Positions 35,318-44,046 of a stretch of DNA of 64,000 nt are shown piece by piece. Origin of the DNA: Thermoleophilia bacterium (GTDB taxonomy: Bacteria > Actinomycetota > Thermoleophilia > Gaiellales > Gaiellaceae); NCBI GenBank assembly GCA_017882615.1, contig JADGPD010000004.1:17499-81498 (forward strand), written 5' to 3'. Made by a program: the position numbers and the translations under genes. Below the pieces are notes generated by a model. It saw only the letters and a list, made by a program, of their open reading frames with translations, was not told where the DNA came from and did no database searches. Positions within the stretch are counted from its first letter, which is position 1; the number at the start of each line of letters is the position of its first letter.

Positions 35318-36928
35318 TTAGGCCGATCCCGGCGATCGCTTGCGACCGGGCGAGCGCGGGGCCGCGATCAGCGATTCGGCGCGAAGGTACGCCAACCCGA
35401 TCGCGGGCAGGTCGCTCAGGCGCTCCAGGCAGACGTATCGCGGTCGCCATTCCGGGTGGAACTTGTGGCTGAACGAGCTCAGGCGCTCGAGCTGGAAGAC
35501 CGAGTCGAAACCGAGTAGCGTCCTGCGGGCCAGCCGGTAGCGCAGCCGCCCTTGCTCGTCGATGTTCAGCAGGCTGCGGAAGGCGCAGAAATTTAGCGAC
35601 AGCTCGGGCACGCCGGCCTCCCGCGCCCAGGCCAGCGACTCGACGATCAGGAACTCGGAGATGCCGCCCGGGCCACCAGGCAGCCGCCTTTGTGTCGAGA
35701 GCGAGTAACCGCCGCCGGCAGGGCTGGGAACCAGATGCAGGAAAGCAATCGGCTCGTCGCCTCTGTCGAACGCCAGCGCCAGCAAGCTGCCGGGCGTGAA
35801 CAGGTCGTCCATGGCCATCGAGAAGCCCCGCTCGCGCCGGCCGGCCAGCCAGGCGACCGAGATCTGCTCGATCCTCAGGCGCAGCTCGGCGTCGGCGTCC
35901 TTCACGCGCACCATGCGAAAGCTGATGCCGTCTCGCTCGGAGACTTTCCGCGCCGACTGGCGCACCTTCCGTATCGCGCGACCCTCCGTCGAGAAGAGCT
36001 CGGGGCGGATGAACGCCTCGTCGCCGATCTTGATTATCCGTCCCAACCCCTGCTCGCGGTAGAGGCTGAGCCGTTCGCGGTCGGCGCCGACCACGGCGAC
36101 CCGCCAGCCGTTGTCGCGAGCACGCGCCACGAAGTCGGCCACGAGGCTCGCGAACTCGCTCTGCTTGCCCACCGGGTCACCGCTGATCAGCGCCGAGCTC
36201 CCGACCAGCCGATAGGCCAGAAACGAGTCGCCGCTGGACGAGAAGAAGAAGCTCTTGTCGCGCCGGAGAGTGAAGAACACGAGGCTGTCGTAGCCGAAGC
36301 TCTCGACCAGCTCTCTGGCCCGATGCCGTTCTTCCAGCGACTGGCTGACGTGCTCGGGGAAGGGGCCCAGCCAGAGTATGAGCGCGCGCAGCGTGAGCAG
36401 CACCGCGATCGCGCTGATCAGATCGCCGACGCGATCGGGCATGCCACGCGTACCGAAAACGATGCCGAGTCCGACCATCGCCGTCACGGCAAGCAGGGTG
36501 CCGGCAACCGGGCGGCGGGCGGCCGGGTCACCGGGGGCGTCGAAATGGGAGCGGTAGCGTAGAAGCCCGATCACCAAGAGCAGGCTGATGATCGACTCCT
36601 CGAAGTCGAGGCCCTTCGCCAGATGGGCGATGGCGACTCCGATCACCGCGGCGAGCGCGAGCGTCCAGGCCCGCCGGCGCCCGCGCGCCAGCGAGCGCGA
36701 GAGAAGAAGCAGGGCCAGGCCAAAGGAGAGGACAAGCACCCGAGCCAGCTCAGGAAAGCCGGGTGGAAGGACGCTCCTGACGAGATTGGCGCGGTCGGCC
36801 AGCTCCGGGGTGAGAGCCGAGACGAGAGCGAGGACACCCACCAGCGCGGTGGCCGCGGCCAGCATCGACTCGACGCGAGGCCGGGGGAAACGCTTCGAGA
36901 CGCTCGTCCTTACCCGGGTGGCGCTCAC
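35318..36928 (-). CDS. MprF-like DUF2156 phosphatidylglycerol lysyltransferase-type protein
   Basis: A 536-aa protein with about six N-terminal membrane helices (roughly residues 20-225) and a C-terminal GNAT-like DUF2156 domain (about 240-520), the domain that moves lysine or alanine from aminoacyl-tRNA to phosphatidylglycerol in MprF and in mycobacterial LysX. Supporting phrases are SSSGDSFLAYRLVGSSALISGDPVG, FIRPELFSTEGRAIRKVRQSARKV and GGISEFLIVESLAWA. The long flippase part of full MprF is missing, so this is the short type. The start GTG overlaps the upstream gene by 4 bp. Modification of membrane lipids is the family expectation; the amino acid used is unknown. Confidence 0.85.
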   Translation of the reverse strand: MSATRVRTSVSKRFPRPRVESMLAAATALVGVLALVSALTPELADRANLVRSVLPPGFPELARVLVLSFGLALLLLSRSLARGRRRAWTLALAAVIGVAIAHLAKGLDFEESIISLLLVIGLLRYRSHFDAPGDPAARRPVAGTLLAVTAMVGLGIVFGTRGMPDRVGDLISAIAVLLTLRALILWLGPFPEHVSQSLEERHRARELVESFGYDSLVFFTLRRDKSFFFSSSGDSFLAYRLVGSSALISGDPVGKQSEFASLVADFVARARDNGWRVAVVGADRERLSLYREQGLGRIIKIGDEAFIRPELFSTEGRAIRKVRQSARKVSERDGISFRMVRVKDADAELRLRIEQISVAWLAGRRERGFSMAMDDLFTPGSLLALAFDRGDEPIAFLHLVPSPAGGGYSLSTQRRLPGGPGGISEFLIVESLAWAREAGVPELSLNFCAFRSLLNIDEQGRLRYRLARRTLLGFDSVFQLERLSSFSHKFHPEWRPRYVCLERLSDLPAIGLAYLRAESLIAAPRSPGRKRSPGSA

Positions 36929-37269
36929 GCCGAGTCGCTGTCGCGCTCGAGGAGGTGCAGACGGTGCTCGAGTTGAGCCACGCGTAGCTCCAGCTCGTCG
37001 GCTTCCTCGCGGGTCACCAGACCGAGCTCCCGCGCGAGAGCGCTTACGCGGGAGGCCGCCTGGCCGCCCACACGGGCCGCCTCTTCCCTCCAGCTCTCGA
37101 CCTGTTCGCGCAGCAACTCGCGTACTTCGTCGACGCTGGCGACGTTGCTGCGAGCGGCAATGACCTCGGCCAGGGTGTCGATTCGATCGGCGGTCAGCGC
37201 GGCTACCCCGACGGCCGCCAGGGCCAACTCGGTGACGAGTTGCCGCGGGTTGCTAACGGGGCCGTCCAT
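36925..37269 (-). CDS. phasin-like coiled-coil protein (114 aa)
   Basis: A small helical protein. An Ala-rich amphipathic N-terminal part (VTELALAAVGVAALTADRIDTLAEVIA) precedes a long coiled coil with many Glu/Arg residues ending LRVAQLEHRLHLLE. It resembles the phasin/PHA granule-associated or poly(hydroxyalkanoate)-regulator-like coiled-coil proteins, but the match is generic. A longer in-frame start at 37425 lies inside secDF. The ATG at 37269 overlaps the secDF end by 17 bp and leaves only the repeat-like protein. It is coupled to the DUF2156 gene by a 4-bp overlap. Confidence 0.7.
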   Translation of the reverse strand: MDGPVSNPRQLVTELALAAVGVAALTADRIDTLAEVIAARSNVASVDEVRELLREQVESWREEAARVGGQAASRVSALARELGLVTREEADELELRVAQLEHRLHLLERDSDSA

Positions 37270-39949
37270 GTGGCCTCGAGCGTCGCCGCTGCCGGCGCCG
37301 CTCCCGCTTGGCGGCGTCGGTCTCGATTCCTGTCGCCGTGGCCCGCTCGGCCACCGCCATCGCCGGCTGCGGCAAGACCTTGCCCACCGGCTCGCCGCGT
37401 CCCAGTCGCTGGAAGTCCGTGACACCGAGTCGCCGCGCGTACTCGGGCTCGTGCTCTTTCCAGATAGTGAGTAGCGGCGCGGCCACGAAGATCGACGAGT
37501 AAGCGCCCGCCGTGATGCCGATCAGCAGCGCGAAGGCGAAGTCCTTGAGTGTGGCGCCGCCCGCGATGAACAGAGCCCCCACGGGAAGCAGGGTGATGAA
37601 GGTCGTTGCCAGGGAGCGACGGATCGTCTCCCAAATCGACACGTTCGCGATGCGGGCAAACGGCGCCTGGCGCATCAAGGGCACGTTCTCGCGGATACGG
37701 TCGAAGATGATGATCGTGTCGTAGACCGAGTAGCCGAGCACGGTCAGCACCGCGGCCACCGTCGAGGTGGTCACCTCCCGGCCCGTAAGTGCATAGACCC
37801 CGACCGTGATCACGATGTCGTGCAGCACGGCGACGATCACCGGCATGGCGAACTTGAAGTCGAAGCGCATCGAGATGTAGGCAATGATCAGCAGGAAGGA
37901 GACGATCAGTGCCTTGATCGCGCTGTTCGCGACATCCCTGGCGAAGCTGGCCGAGACAGTCTGGCTGCTGAGGGAGGTCGCGTGCGCCTTCGCTTTGAGC
38001 TGGTTTTCCAGTTGCGTCTCGACCTTGGTGCTGGGCGAGCGCAGACGAATCTGGAAGCTCTTGTAGCTCTCCGAGCCGCCGACCGTCTTCCCCGTGCCCA
38101 CCACCGAAGCGCTGGTCTCGCCGGTGGCGTTGATGACGACGTTGCGCACCGTCCCGAGTTGGGTTGGTTGTGAGGTCGGGAATTCGATCTGCGTCCCGCC
38201 CTTGAAGTCGATGCCGAGGTTGAGACCCTTGAGCCCGAGCGAGAGGGCGCTGACGAGCACGACCATTCCCGATATCCCGAGCCACAGGAAGCGTTTGCGC
38301 ATGAAGTCGATCTGGAGCCAGCGTCCGCGCTGGGTGCCGTGGGCGCCCATGAAGCTCGGGTTGTTGAACCAGCGGAAGTTGGAGAGCAATCCCAGCATGG
38401 CGCGCGTACCGCCAACCGCAGTGATCAGCGAGATTCCGGTACCGAGCAGCAGCATCAGCGCGAAGCCCTTGACCCCCGCCGTGGCGACCAGGAAGAGCAC
38501 GGCGGCGGTGATCGCGGTGACTACGTTGGCATCGAGGATGGTGTGGAAGCCGCGCTCGTAGCCGGTGACTACCGCGGCCTTCACCGATTTGCCCGCACGG
38601 GACTCCTCCTTGATGCGCTCGAAGATGACAACGTTCGCGTCGGCCGCGACGCCGATGGTGAGGATCATGCCCGCGAAGCTCGGTAGCGAGAGGGTGACGT
38701 TGAAGACCAGGATCACTCCGTAAAGGAAGGCGGCGTAGATACCCAGACCGATGACCGCCACGAGGCCGAGGAAGCGGTAGAGGGTGAGCAGGAAGACGAC
38801 GACCAGCGCCAGCCCGACAATGGCCGCCACCAGGGCCTGGTGCAACGAGTCCTTGCCGAGCGTGGCCGAGACCGTCTCTGTCGAAGCGTTCTTGAAGGGA
38901 ATCGGCAGCGCGCCGGTCTGCAGCACGGTGGCGATGTCGTTGGCCTCGCTCATAGTGCCGATGCCCTCGATGATCGCTCCGCTGATCGCGGGGTCGATAC
39001 CGTCGGAGAGAGATTGGTTTTGGGGATCGATCTGTGGGAACGTGATCAGCTCTCCATCGAGCACGACCGCGAAATGCTGAGGAGCCTGTAGTGAATTCCC
39101 GCGCGTCCACTCGTCAGCGGTGATCTTGTGGAAGACCTTGTTGCCGTGACTCGTGAAGCTGAGATCGACCTGCGGCCCACTCGAGGCGAACTCGGAGCGG
39201 ATACCGCCCGCGTTCAGGTCCGAGCCCTGGAGGTTTGGCCGAGAGGCGAAGAGGAAGTACCAGGTCTGGTTCTTCGTGGGCTCGAAGCCGCCTCTCGGGC
39301 CGCCCGGACAGACCTTGCTCGTTACCAGGTCGCAGGAAACGACCGTGGTCGACTTCGGCGCGGCGAGGATGACTTCGCCCTTCTTCTGTTCGCTCTGAAG
39401 CAGTTTGAGGCTGCTCGAGTCGTCGATCGGCAGAACGGGCTTGCTCGTCTTCTTCAGGAGGTAGTAGTGCCCCGCGCTCTTGCTCTTCACCAGCGGTTTG
39501 GCCTTCTGGAGAAGATCGTAGATCGAGTTCTGCTGAGGCACGAAGTTGTTGACCGATACTCCGGTCACCAGCTTCGTCTCCAGATCGAACAGCTGCAGTA
39601 CCGCCTTCTTGCCGATTACCGCCAGCGCTCTTTTCGGGTCCTTCACGCCCGGCAGGTCGATGACGATCTCGTCCGTGCCCTGCCTGCGGATGTCGGGCTC
39701 GGAGACCCCGAGCTTGTCGACGCGCTTGCGCATGATGCTGAGCGAGCGGTTCATGGCCTCGTTGGTCACCAACGAGGCCTGGCCAGGCGGCGGATCGGCC
39801 TTCTTCACGACCTGCAAGCCGCCCTGGAGATCGAGCCCGAGCGCCGGCGCCTTGTACAGCGGCGAGCTCGGCGCGGCGAACGCGATGACCGCGGCCAGCG
39901 TGGCCGCGATCAGCAGGAGCAGGATGATGTGGGGTCGGCGCGATGACAC
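37253..39949 (-). CDS. secDF: SecD-SecF fusion protein translocase subunit
   Basis: A single 898-aa chain with SecD first and SecF second, which uses the proton gradient to help pull exported proteins through SecYEG. The SecD part has an N-terminal helix, GLDLQGGLQVV, the large periplasmic region and helices with ANVVIFERIKEE. The SecF part begins at about residue 560 (MRKRFLWLGISG), with LGIDFKGGTQIEF and YDTIIIFDRIREN. Both families' signature pairs are present, so neither half is degenerate. The GTG start has TAAGCT 9 nt upstream. tgt lies upstream on the same strand, the usual arrangement, but yajC is missing between them. Confidence 0.95.
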   Translation of the reverse strand: MSSRRPHIILLLLIAATLAAVIAFAAPSSPLYKAPALGLDLQGGLQVVKKADPPPGQASLVTNEAMNRSLSIMRKRVDKLGVSEPDIRRQGTDEIVIDLPGVKDPKRALAVIGKKAVLQLFDLETKLVTGVSVNNFVPQQNSIYDLLQKAKPLVKSKSAGHYYLLKKTSKPVLPIDDSSSLKLLQSEQKKGEVILAAPKSTTVVSCDLVTSKVCPGGPRGGFEPTKNQTWYFLFASRPNLQGSDLNAGGIRSEFASSGPQVDLSFTSHGNKVFHKITADEWTRGNSLQAPQHFAVVLDGELITFPQIDPQNQSLSDGIDPAISGAIIEGIGTMSEANDIATVLQTGALPIPFKNASTETVSATLGKDSLHQALVAAIVGLALVVVFLLTLYRFLGLVAVIGLGIYAAFLYGVILVFNVTLSLPSFAGMILTIGVAADANVVIFERIKEESRAGKSVKAAVVTGYERGFHTILDANVVTAITAAVLFLVATAGVKGFALMLLLGTGISLITAVGGTRAMLGLLSNFRWFNNPSFMGAHGTQRGRWLQIDFMRKRFLWLGISGMVVLVSALSLGLKGLNLGIDFKGGTQIEFPTSQPTQLGTVRNVVINATGETSASVVGTGKTVGGSESYKSFQIRLRSPSTKVETQLENQLKAKAHATSLSSQTVSASFARDVANSAIKALIVSFLLIIAYISMRFDFKFAMPVIVAVLHDIVITVGVYALTGREVTTSTVAAVLTVLGYSVYDTIIIFDRIRENVPLMRQAPFARIANVSIWETIRRSLATTFITLLPVGALFIAGGATLKDFAFALLIGITAGAYSSIFVAAPLLTIWKEHEPEYARRLGVTDFQRLGRGEPVGKVLPQPAMAVAERATATGIETDAAKRERRRQRRRSRPHGRPR

Positions 39950-39958
39950 TGGAGCTGC

Positions 39959-39964
39959 AGCTTA
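39959..39964 (-). promoter_or_regulatory. putative -10 box (TAAGCT) before secDF
   Basis: A TANNNT hexamer 9 nt before the GTG at 39949. It overlaps the stop codon of the small ORF just upstream. Confidence 0.35.
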
Positions 39965-40078
39965 GCTTGACGACTCGCTGTTCGAGGCGTCGTCTGTGCG
40001 CCCTTCATCCGAAGCGTCAGCTTCGATCGCCGGAGCCTCTTCCGGCAAAGGCACTACGGGAGCGAAGTCGAGACGCAC
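39962..40078 (-). CDS. possible 38-aa acidic peptide between tgt and secDF
   Basis: A GTG-started frame of 38 codons with a GAAGG ribosome site 6 nt upstream, ending 12 bp before the secDF start. The product starts MRLDFAPVVPLPEEAPAIEA and ends in a Ser/Asp/Glu-rich tail. It has no membrane segment, so it is not YajC, whose slot it occupies. It could be a real small protein, the remains of a longer gene, or chance. The upstream stop in frame is at 40088-40090. Confidence 0.4.
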   Translation of the reverse strand: MRLDFAPVVPLPEEAPAIEADASDEGRTDDASNSESSS

Positions 40079-40183
40079 GCTAGACCTTCAATCGGGCGCC
40101 AGACCAGACAACGCGCAGACGCCTCTCTGGAATTGTGCAGATTGCCACAACCCTCATGCGGGATCGATTGGAACTGGGCACTC

Positions 40184-41305
40184 TCACGCCGGCTCCGCAG
40201 CCAGCCGATCGAGAGCATCGCGCTTGTAGCCGGCGAGCTCCCCGCGCACGATCGCCTCGCGTGCTCCATTCACGAGATCGATCAGGAAGCGCAGGTTGTG
40301 CAGGCTGAGCATGCGCAGCCCGAGCAGCTCCTGCTGGTTGACGAGGTGACGCAGGTAGGCGCGGCTGAAGCGGAGGCAGGCCGGACAATCGCAGTCTTCC
40401 TGCAGCGGACGCCGGTCGCGGGCGAAGCGAGCGTTGCGCAGATTGATCCTTCCCTCCCAGGTCAGCGCCGAGCCCGTTCGGGCGGTGCGCGTGGGTAGCA
40501 CGCAGTCGAACATGTCGATACCGCGCTCGATTACTTCCAGCACGCCCTCCGGGTCGCCGATGCCCATGAAGTAGCGAGCCTTCTCGGCCGGCAGGAGCGG
40601 CGCGGAGAAGCCCGTCGCCTCCAGCATCGCCGCGCGCTCCTCCCCCACGCTCAGCCCCCCGAGCGCGTAACCGTCGAAGTCGAGCTGCCCGAGCTCGTCG
40701 GCCGAGCGTCGCCTCAACTGCTCGTCGGTGCCGCCCTGGACGATCCCGAAGAGAAGCTGCCCCTCGGCCCGCGGCGCCTTCCTCTGCCGCCGCGCCCACG
40801 TCGAGGTCAACTCGACCGCCCGCTCGAGTTCGGCGCGCGGAGCACCGGCGGGCGGGCAGACGTCGAGGCACATGGCGATGTCCGACCCGAGCCGGCGTTG
40901 AATCTCGGCTGCGAGCTCGGGCGTGAAGCGGGCCGCCTCGCCGTCGTAGACCGAGCGGAAGGTGACTCCATCCTCGTCCACTGCGAGCAGTGTGTCGCGC
41001 AGCGAAAAGACCTGGAATCCGCCAGAATCGGTGAGTATCGGGCCCGGCCAGGCCATGAAGTCGTGCAGTCCGCCCAGCTCCTCGACGAGCTCCTCACCGG
41101 GGCGGAAATGCAGGTGATAGCTGTTCGCGAGCACGATCTCGGCGCCGAGCGCGCGCAGCTCGCCCGGATCGACACTCTTCACGCTCGCCTTGGTGCCGAC
41201 CGGCATGAAGACTGGCGTCCGCACCTCGCCGTGCGCCGTCCTGAGCACGCCGGCTCGCGCCTCGCCCTCTTGCGCCGTCAGCTCGAATGTCGATTGCTCA
41301 GTCAT
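40184..41305 (-). CDS. tgt: tRNA-guanine transglycosylase
   Basis: Tgt exchanges guanine-34 for preQ1 in tRNAs with GUN anticodons. The opening VFMPVGTKASVKSVDPGEL, the active-site ILTDSGGFQVFSLRD (catalytic Asp), MFDCVLPTRTAR (nucleophile Asp) and the zinc site CDCPAC...H near residue 310 are all intact. At 373 aa it is normal. It has a GGGAGCAGG ribosome site, unlike the leaderless operon heads, and lies downstream of queA, so the pair is probably one unit. Confidence 0.97.
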   Translation of the reverse strand: MTEQSTFELTAQEGEARAGVLRTAHGEVRTPVFMPVGTKASVKSVDPGELRALGAEIVLANSYHLHFRPGEELVEELGGLHDFMAWPGPILTDSGGFQVFSLRDTLLAVDEDGVTFRSVYDGEAARFTPELAAEIQRRLGSDIAMCLDVCPPAGAPRAELERAVELTSTWARRQRKAPRAEGQLLFGIVQGGTDEQLRRRSADELGQLDFDGYALGGLSVGEERAAMLEATGFSAPLLPAEKARYFMGIGDPEGVLEVIERGIDMFDCVLPTRTARTGSALTWEGRINLRNARFARDRRPLQEDCDCPACLRFSRAYLRHLVNQQELLGLRMLSLHNLRFLIDLVNGAREAIVRGELAGYKRDALDRLAAEPA

Positions 41306-41430
41306 CAGGCCATCCTGCTCCCAACCACCCCCAAGGGACCGGTCACGACCCCTGCGGAAAGGCTATCCAGGAAAGCGTCACGTGTCTGTAACGGCTTTGC
41401 GTCCGGTTCCTTCGAATTGGACAAGCGAGC

Positions 41431-42369
41431 TCAGAGCACGAGCATCGCGTCGCCGAAGGAGTAGAAGCGGTAGCGCTCGGCGATCGCCAGGCGATACAGC
41501 TCGCGTGTCTCCTCCACACCGGCGAAGGCCATCACCAGCGCCAGCAAGGAAGAGCGCGGCAAGTGGAAATTGGTCAGGAGCGCGTCTACGCGCCTGAACT
41601 CGAAAGGCGGGTAGACGAAGAGATCAGTCCGGCCCGCGAGCGGACCGCCGCGGGCCAGCGTCTCCAACACGCGCACGCTCGTCGTTCCAACCGCCAGCAC
41701 GCGCTCCGCCGCTTCGACCCTCCGTCTGCTTTCGGCGCTCACCTCGTAGCGCTCGCCGTGCAGGCGATGCTCTCGCAGGTCGTCCACCGCCACCGGGCGG
41801 AAGGTGTCCAGCCCGACATGGAGGGTGACCCGCTCGACGTCGAGGCGCTCGAGCAGCTCGGGCGTGAAGTGCAAGCCGGCGGTCGGCGCCGCCGCCGAGC
41901 CCAGCCGCTCGGAATAGACGGTCTGATAGCGCTCGGGATCGTCGAGCTTCTCGTGGATGTAGGGCGGAAGCGGCGCCTCGCCGGCCGGCTCGCCCTCGAG
42001 CGCTATCCGCCAGCGACCCTCCCCGAGCGCCTCCAGAAGCTCCACCGGGCCCAGGATCTGCCCGGCGCGCAACTTGCGCGAGGGACGCGCCAGCGCCTCC
42101 CACTCGCCGCCTCCAAACGACTCGATCAGGAGCACCTCGACCTGGCCGCCCGTGGGCTTGCGCAGATGCAGCCGCGCCGGAACGACGCGGGTGTCGTTCA
42201 CCACCACGAGCTCGCCGTGCAGCTCCTCGGGCAGCTCGCGGATGCGGCGCTGACGCACCTTCCCGCTCGAGCGCTCGTAGACGAGCAGCCGCGATTCGTC
42301 ACGCTGCGCCAGCGGTCGCTGCGCGATCAGCTCGGGCGGTAGCTCGTAGTCCAGTTCGCGTAGGAGCAT
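41431..42369 (-). CDS. queA: S-adenosylmethionine:tRNA ribosyltransferase-isomerase
   Basis: QueA turns preQ1 in tRNA into epoxyqueuosine using the ribose of SAM. Signatures are the N-terminal DYELPPELIAQRPL, RDESRLLVYERSSG, VVNDTRVVPARL, the conserved PPYIHEKLDDPERYQTVYS and AAPTAGLHFT, and the C-terminal LTNFHLPRSSLLALV. At 312 aa it is shorter than the common 340-350 aa, but all motifs are present. tgt follows downstream, and queG, the next enzyme, is at 50.6 kb. Confidence 0.97.
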   Translation of the reverse strand: MLLRELDYELPPELIAQRPLAQRDESRLLVYERSSGKVRQRRIRELPEELHGELVVVNDTRVVPARLHLRKPTGGQVEVLLIESFGGGEWEALARPSRKLRAGQILGPVELLEALGEGRWRIALEGEPAGEAPLPPYIHEKLDDPERYQTVYSERLGSAAAPTAGLHFTPELLERLDVERVTLHVGLDTFRPVAVDDLREHRLHGERYEVSAESRRRVEAAERVLAVGTTSVRVLETLARGGPLAGRTDLFVYPPFEFRRVDALLTNFHLPRSSLLALVMAFAGVEETRELYRLAIAERYRFYSFGDAMLVL

Positions 42370-42378
42370 CCGCCGCCA

Positions 42379-42388
42379 ACGTTAGCCT
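42379..42388. promoter_or_regulatory. overlapping divergent -10 boxes of queA and the 145-aa gene
   Basis: Only 27 bp separate the two start codons. On the minus strand TAACGT (42379-42384) is 9 nt before the queA ATG. On the plus strand TAGCCT (42383-42388) is 8 nt before the ATG at 42397. The hexamers share two base pairs, so the two promoters should compete. Confidence 0.45.
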
Positions 42389-42396
42389 TCTCGTCC

Positions 42397-42834
42397 ATGG
42401 AAGAGGTGCTGGCACGAGCCCGTGAGCGACTCGAACAGGCGAGCGGAAACGCCGTCGACCCGTCCCAGACCCGCGCGGCTTTCGAGCGGGCGCGGGCGCA
42501 GATGGAGGCGCTGACGCAGATGGGCGCCGAGCTCGAGACGATGCTCCCCGAGGAGATCGGGCTGGCCGTCCGCGAAGGACTTCGCGCCGAGGCACTCCCG
42601 GTCGCCCGCCAGCTCGCCGAGCTGCGCGGCCTCACCAACCAGCTCATCCGCCGCCTGGGCCAGCTCGAGCAGGAGATCGAGGCCGAGCGCCTCGCCCGGG
42701 TCGAGGATCTCGGCCTGCTCGTCGATCTCATCGCCGGGGGCTGGCGCAGCGTGGACGACCGGCTGGCGCGGATGGAAGAGAGCTTGAACGGGCGCGAGGC
42801 GACCGTCTACAGCATCGAGCGCAACAGCGCCTAG
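42397..42834 (+). CDS. hypothetical coiled-coil protein (145 aa)
   Basis: Not recognised. The protein is almost entirely helical and charged (MEEVLARARERLEQASG... LRAEALPVARQLAELRGLTNQLIRRLGQLEQEIEAERLARVEDLGLLVDLI), with no membrane helix or signal. The C-terminal VDDRLARMEESL adds another heptad stretch. It is divergent from queA with a shared 27-bp control region. A structural or scaffold role is possible, but nothing in the neighbourhood defines it. Confidence 0.75.
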   Translation: MEEVLARARERLEQASGNAVDPSQTRAAFERARAQMEALTQMGAELETMLPEEIGLAVREGLRAEALPVARQLAELRGLTNQLIRRLGQLEQEIEAERLARVEDLGLLVDLIAGGWRSVDDRLARMEESLNGREATVYSIERNSA

Positions 42835-42846
42835 AGCTCGTCCCGG

Positions 42847-42991
42847 TAAAATGCGCGGTCGCGGGATAGGTCTTTAGTAGTAACTACCGACGGTTTCTAA
42901 GTCCCCCAACCGACGCAGGCTCGGGGCGATTTCGGTATTTACCTCTGTAGCTTTTCCACCGTGCCCAGAATGAACTGATTGAGAGGTTGCA
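42847..42991 (+). promoter_or_regulatory. fba promoter and long leader with repeated ACCGACG
   Basis: TAAAAT at 42847-42852 is a good -10 and would give a leader of about 130 nt, unusual in a window where most unit heads are leaderless. The leader has a small GTAG-TAA-CTAC hairpin near 42878, the 7-mer ACCGACG twice (42886-42892 and 42909-42915), and a GAGAGG ribosome site before the ATG at 42992. No known riboswitch was recognised. Confidence 0.4.
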
Positions 42992-44023
42992 ATGCCCATC
43001 GCTGATCCCAAGACCTACACGCAGATGCTCGACGCCGCCAGGGCCGGCAAGTTCGCCTACCCGGCGATCAACATCTCCTCCTCGGAGACCCTGAACGCCG
43101 CGCTACGCGGCTTCGCCGAGGCCAAGTCCGACGGCATCGTCCAGGTCTCGACCGGTGGTGGCGAGTTCGGCTCCGGCGCGACGGTGAAGGATGGCGCCCT
43201 GGGCGCCATCGCTCTGGCCGAGTACGCGCACATCGTCGCCGAGAAGTGCCCGGTCAACATCGCCCTGCACACCGACCACTGCCATCCCGAGAAGGTCGAG
43301 CCATTCCTCAAGCCGCTGCTCGAGGCTTCGCGCAAGCGCATCGCGGCGGGCAAGGGACCGCTCTTCCAGAGCCACATGTTCGACGGTTCGCCGCTGCCGC
43401 TGGCCGAGAACATGAAGATCGCCTCCGGGCTCCTGGCCGAGTGCGCCGAGCTCGACATCATCCTCGAGATCGAGGCCGGCGTCGTCGGCGGCGAGGAAGA
43501 CGGCGTCTCGAACGAGGGCGTCTCCCGCGAGAAGCTCTACACGACCCCCGAGGACATGGTCGCCGTGGCCGACGCGCTCGGCACCGGCGAGAAGGGCCAG
43601 TACCTGTTCGCGGCCACCTTCGGCAACGTGCACGGCGTCTACAAGCCGGGCAACGTAGTGCTCAAGCCGACCATCCTGCGCGACGGCCAGGCCGCGGTGG
43701 AGAAGAAGTACGGGAAAGACGGTCGCTTCCTGCTCGTCTTCCACGGCGGCTCGGGCTCGCCGCTCGATCAGATCCGCGAGACGCTCGACTACGGAGTCAT
43801 CAAGATGAACGTCGACACCGACACGCAGTACGCGCTCACCCGCGCGATCGCCGATCACATGTTCAAGAACTACGACGGCGTGCTCAAGGTCGACGGCGAG
43901 GTCGGAGTCAAGAAGGTCTACGACCCGCGTTCGTGGGGCAAGGCCGGCGAGGCCTCCATGGCCACCCGAATCGTCGAAGCCTGTGAAGATCTGCGCTCGA
44001 CGGGCACGACGCTGCGCAAATAG
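42992..44023 (+). CDS. fba: class II fructose-bisphosphate aldolase
   Basis: Zinc-dependent aldolase that interconverts fructose-1,6-bisphosphate with the two triose phosphates in glycolysis and gluconeogenesis. Visible are the zinc-ligand region ALHTDHCHPEK (about residue 90), EIEAGVVGGEEDGV, FGNVHGVYKPG with a zinc histidine, FHGGSGS and the NVDTDTQYA catalytic loop. The length of 343 aa matches the type A (E. coli FbaA-like) branch. It has a good ribosome site and a strong terminator after the stop. Confidence 0.97.
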   Translation: MPIADPKTYTQMLDAARAGKFAYPAINISSSETLNAALRGFAEAKSDGIVQVSTGGGEFGSGATVKDGALGAIALAEYAHIVAEKCPVNIALHTDHCHPEKVEPFLKPLLEASRKRIAAGKGPLFQSHMFDGSPLPLAENMKIASGLLAECAELDIILEIEAGVVGGEEDGVSNEGVSREKLYTTPEDMVAVADALGTGEKGQYLFAATFGNVHGVYKPGNVVLKPTILRDGQAAVEKKYGKDGRFLLVFHGGSGSPLDQIRETLDYGVIKMNVDTDTQYALTRAIADHMFKNYDGVLKVDGEVGVKKVYDPRSWGKAGEASMATRIVEACEDLRSTGTTLRK

Positions 44024-44046
44024 CGATCCCCGAAACTCGCGTGCAC

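Noticed and set aside
37203..39110. Long minus-strand frame within secDF
   Set aside because: It is a different frame of the same strand over the SecDF coding region and is rich in Arg/His/Gly without motifs; a shadow of secDF.
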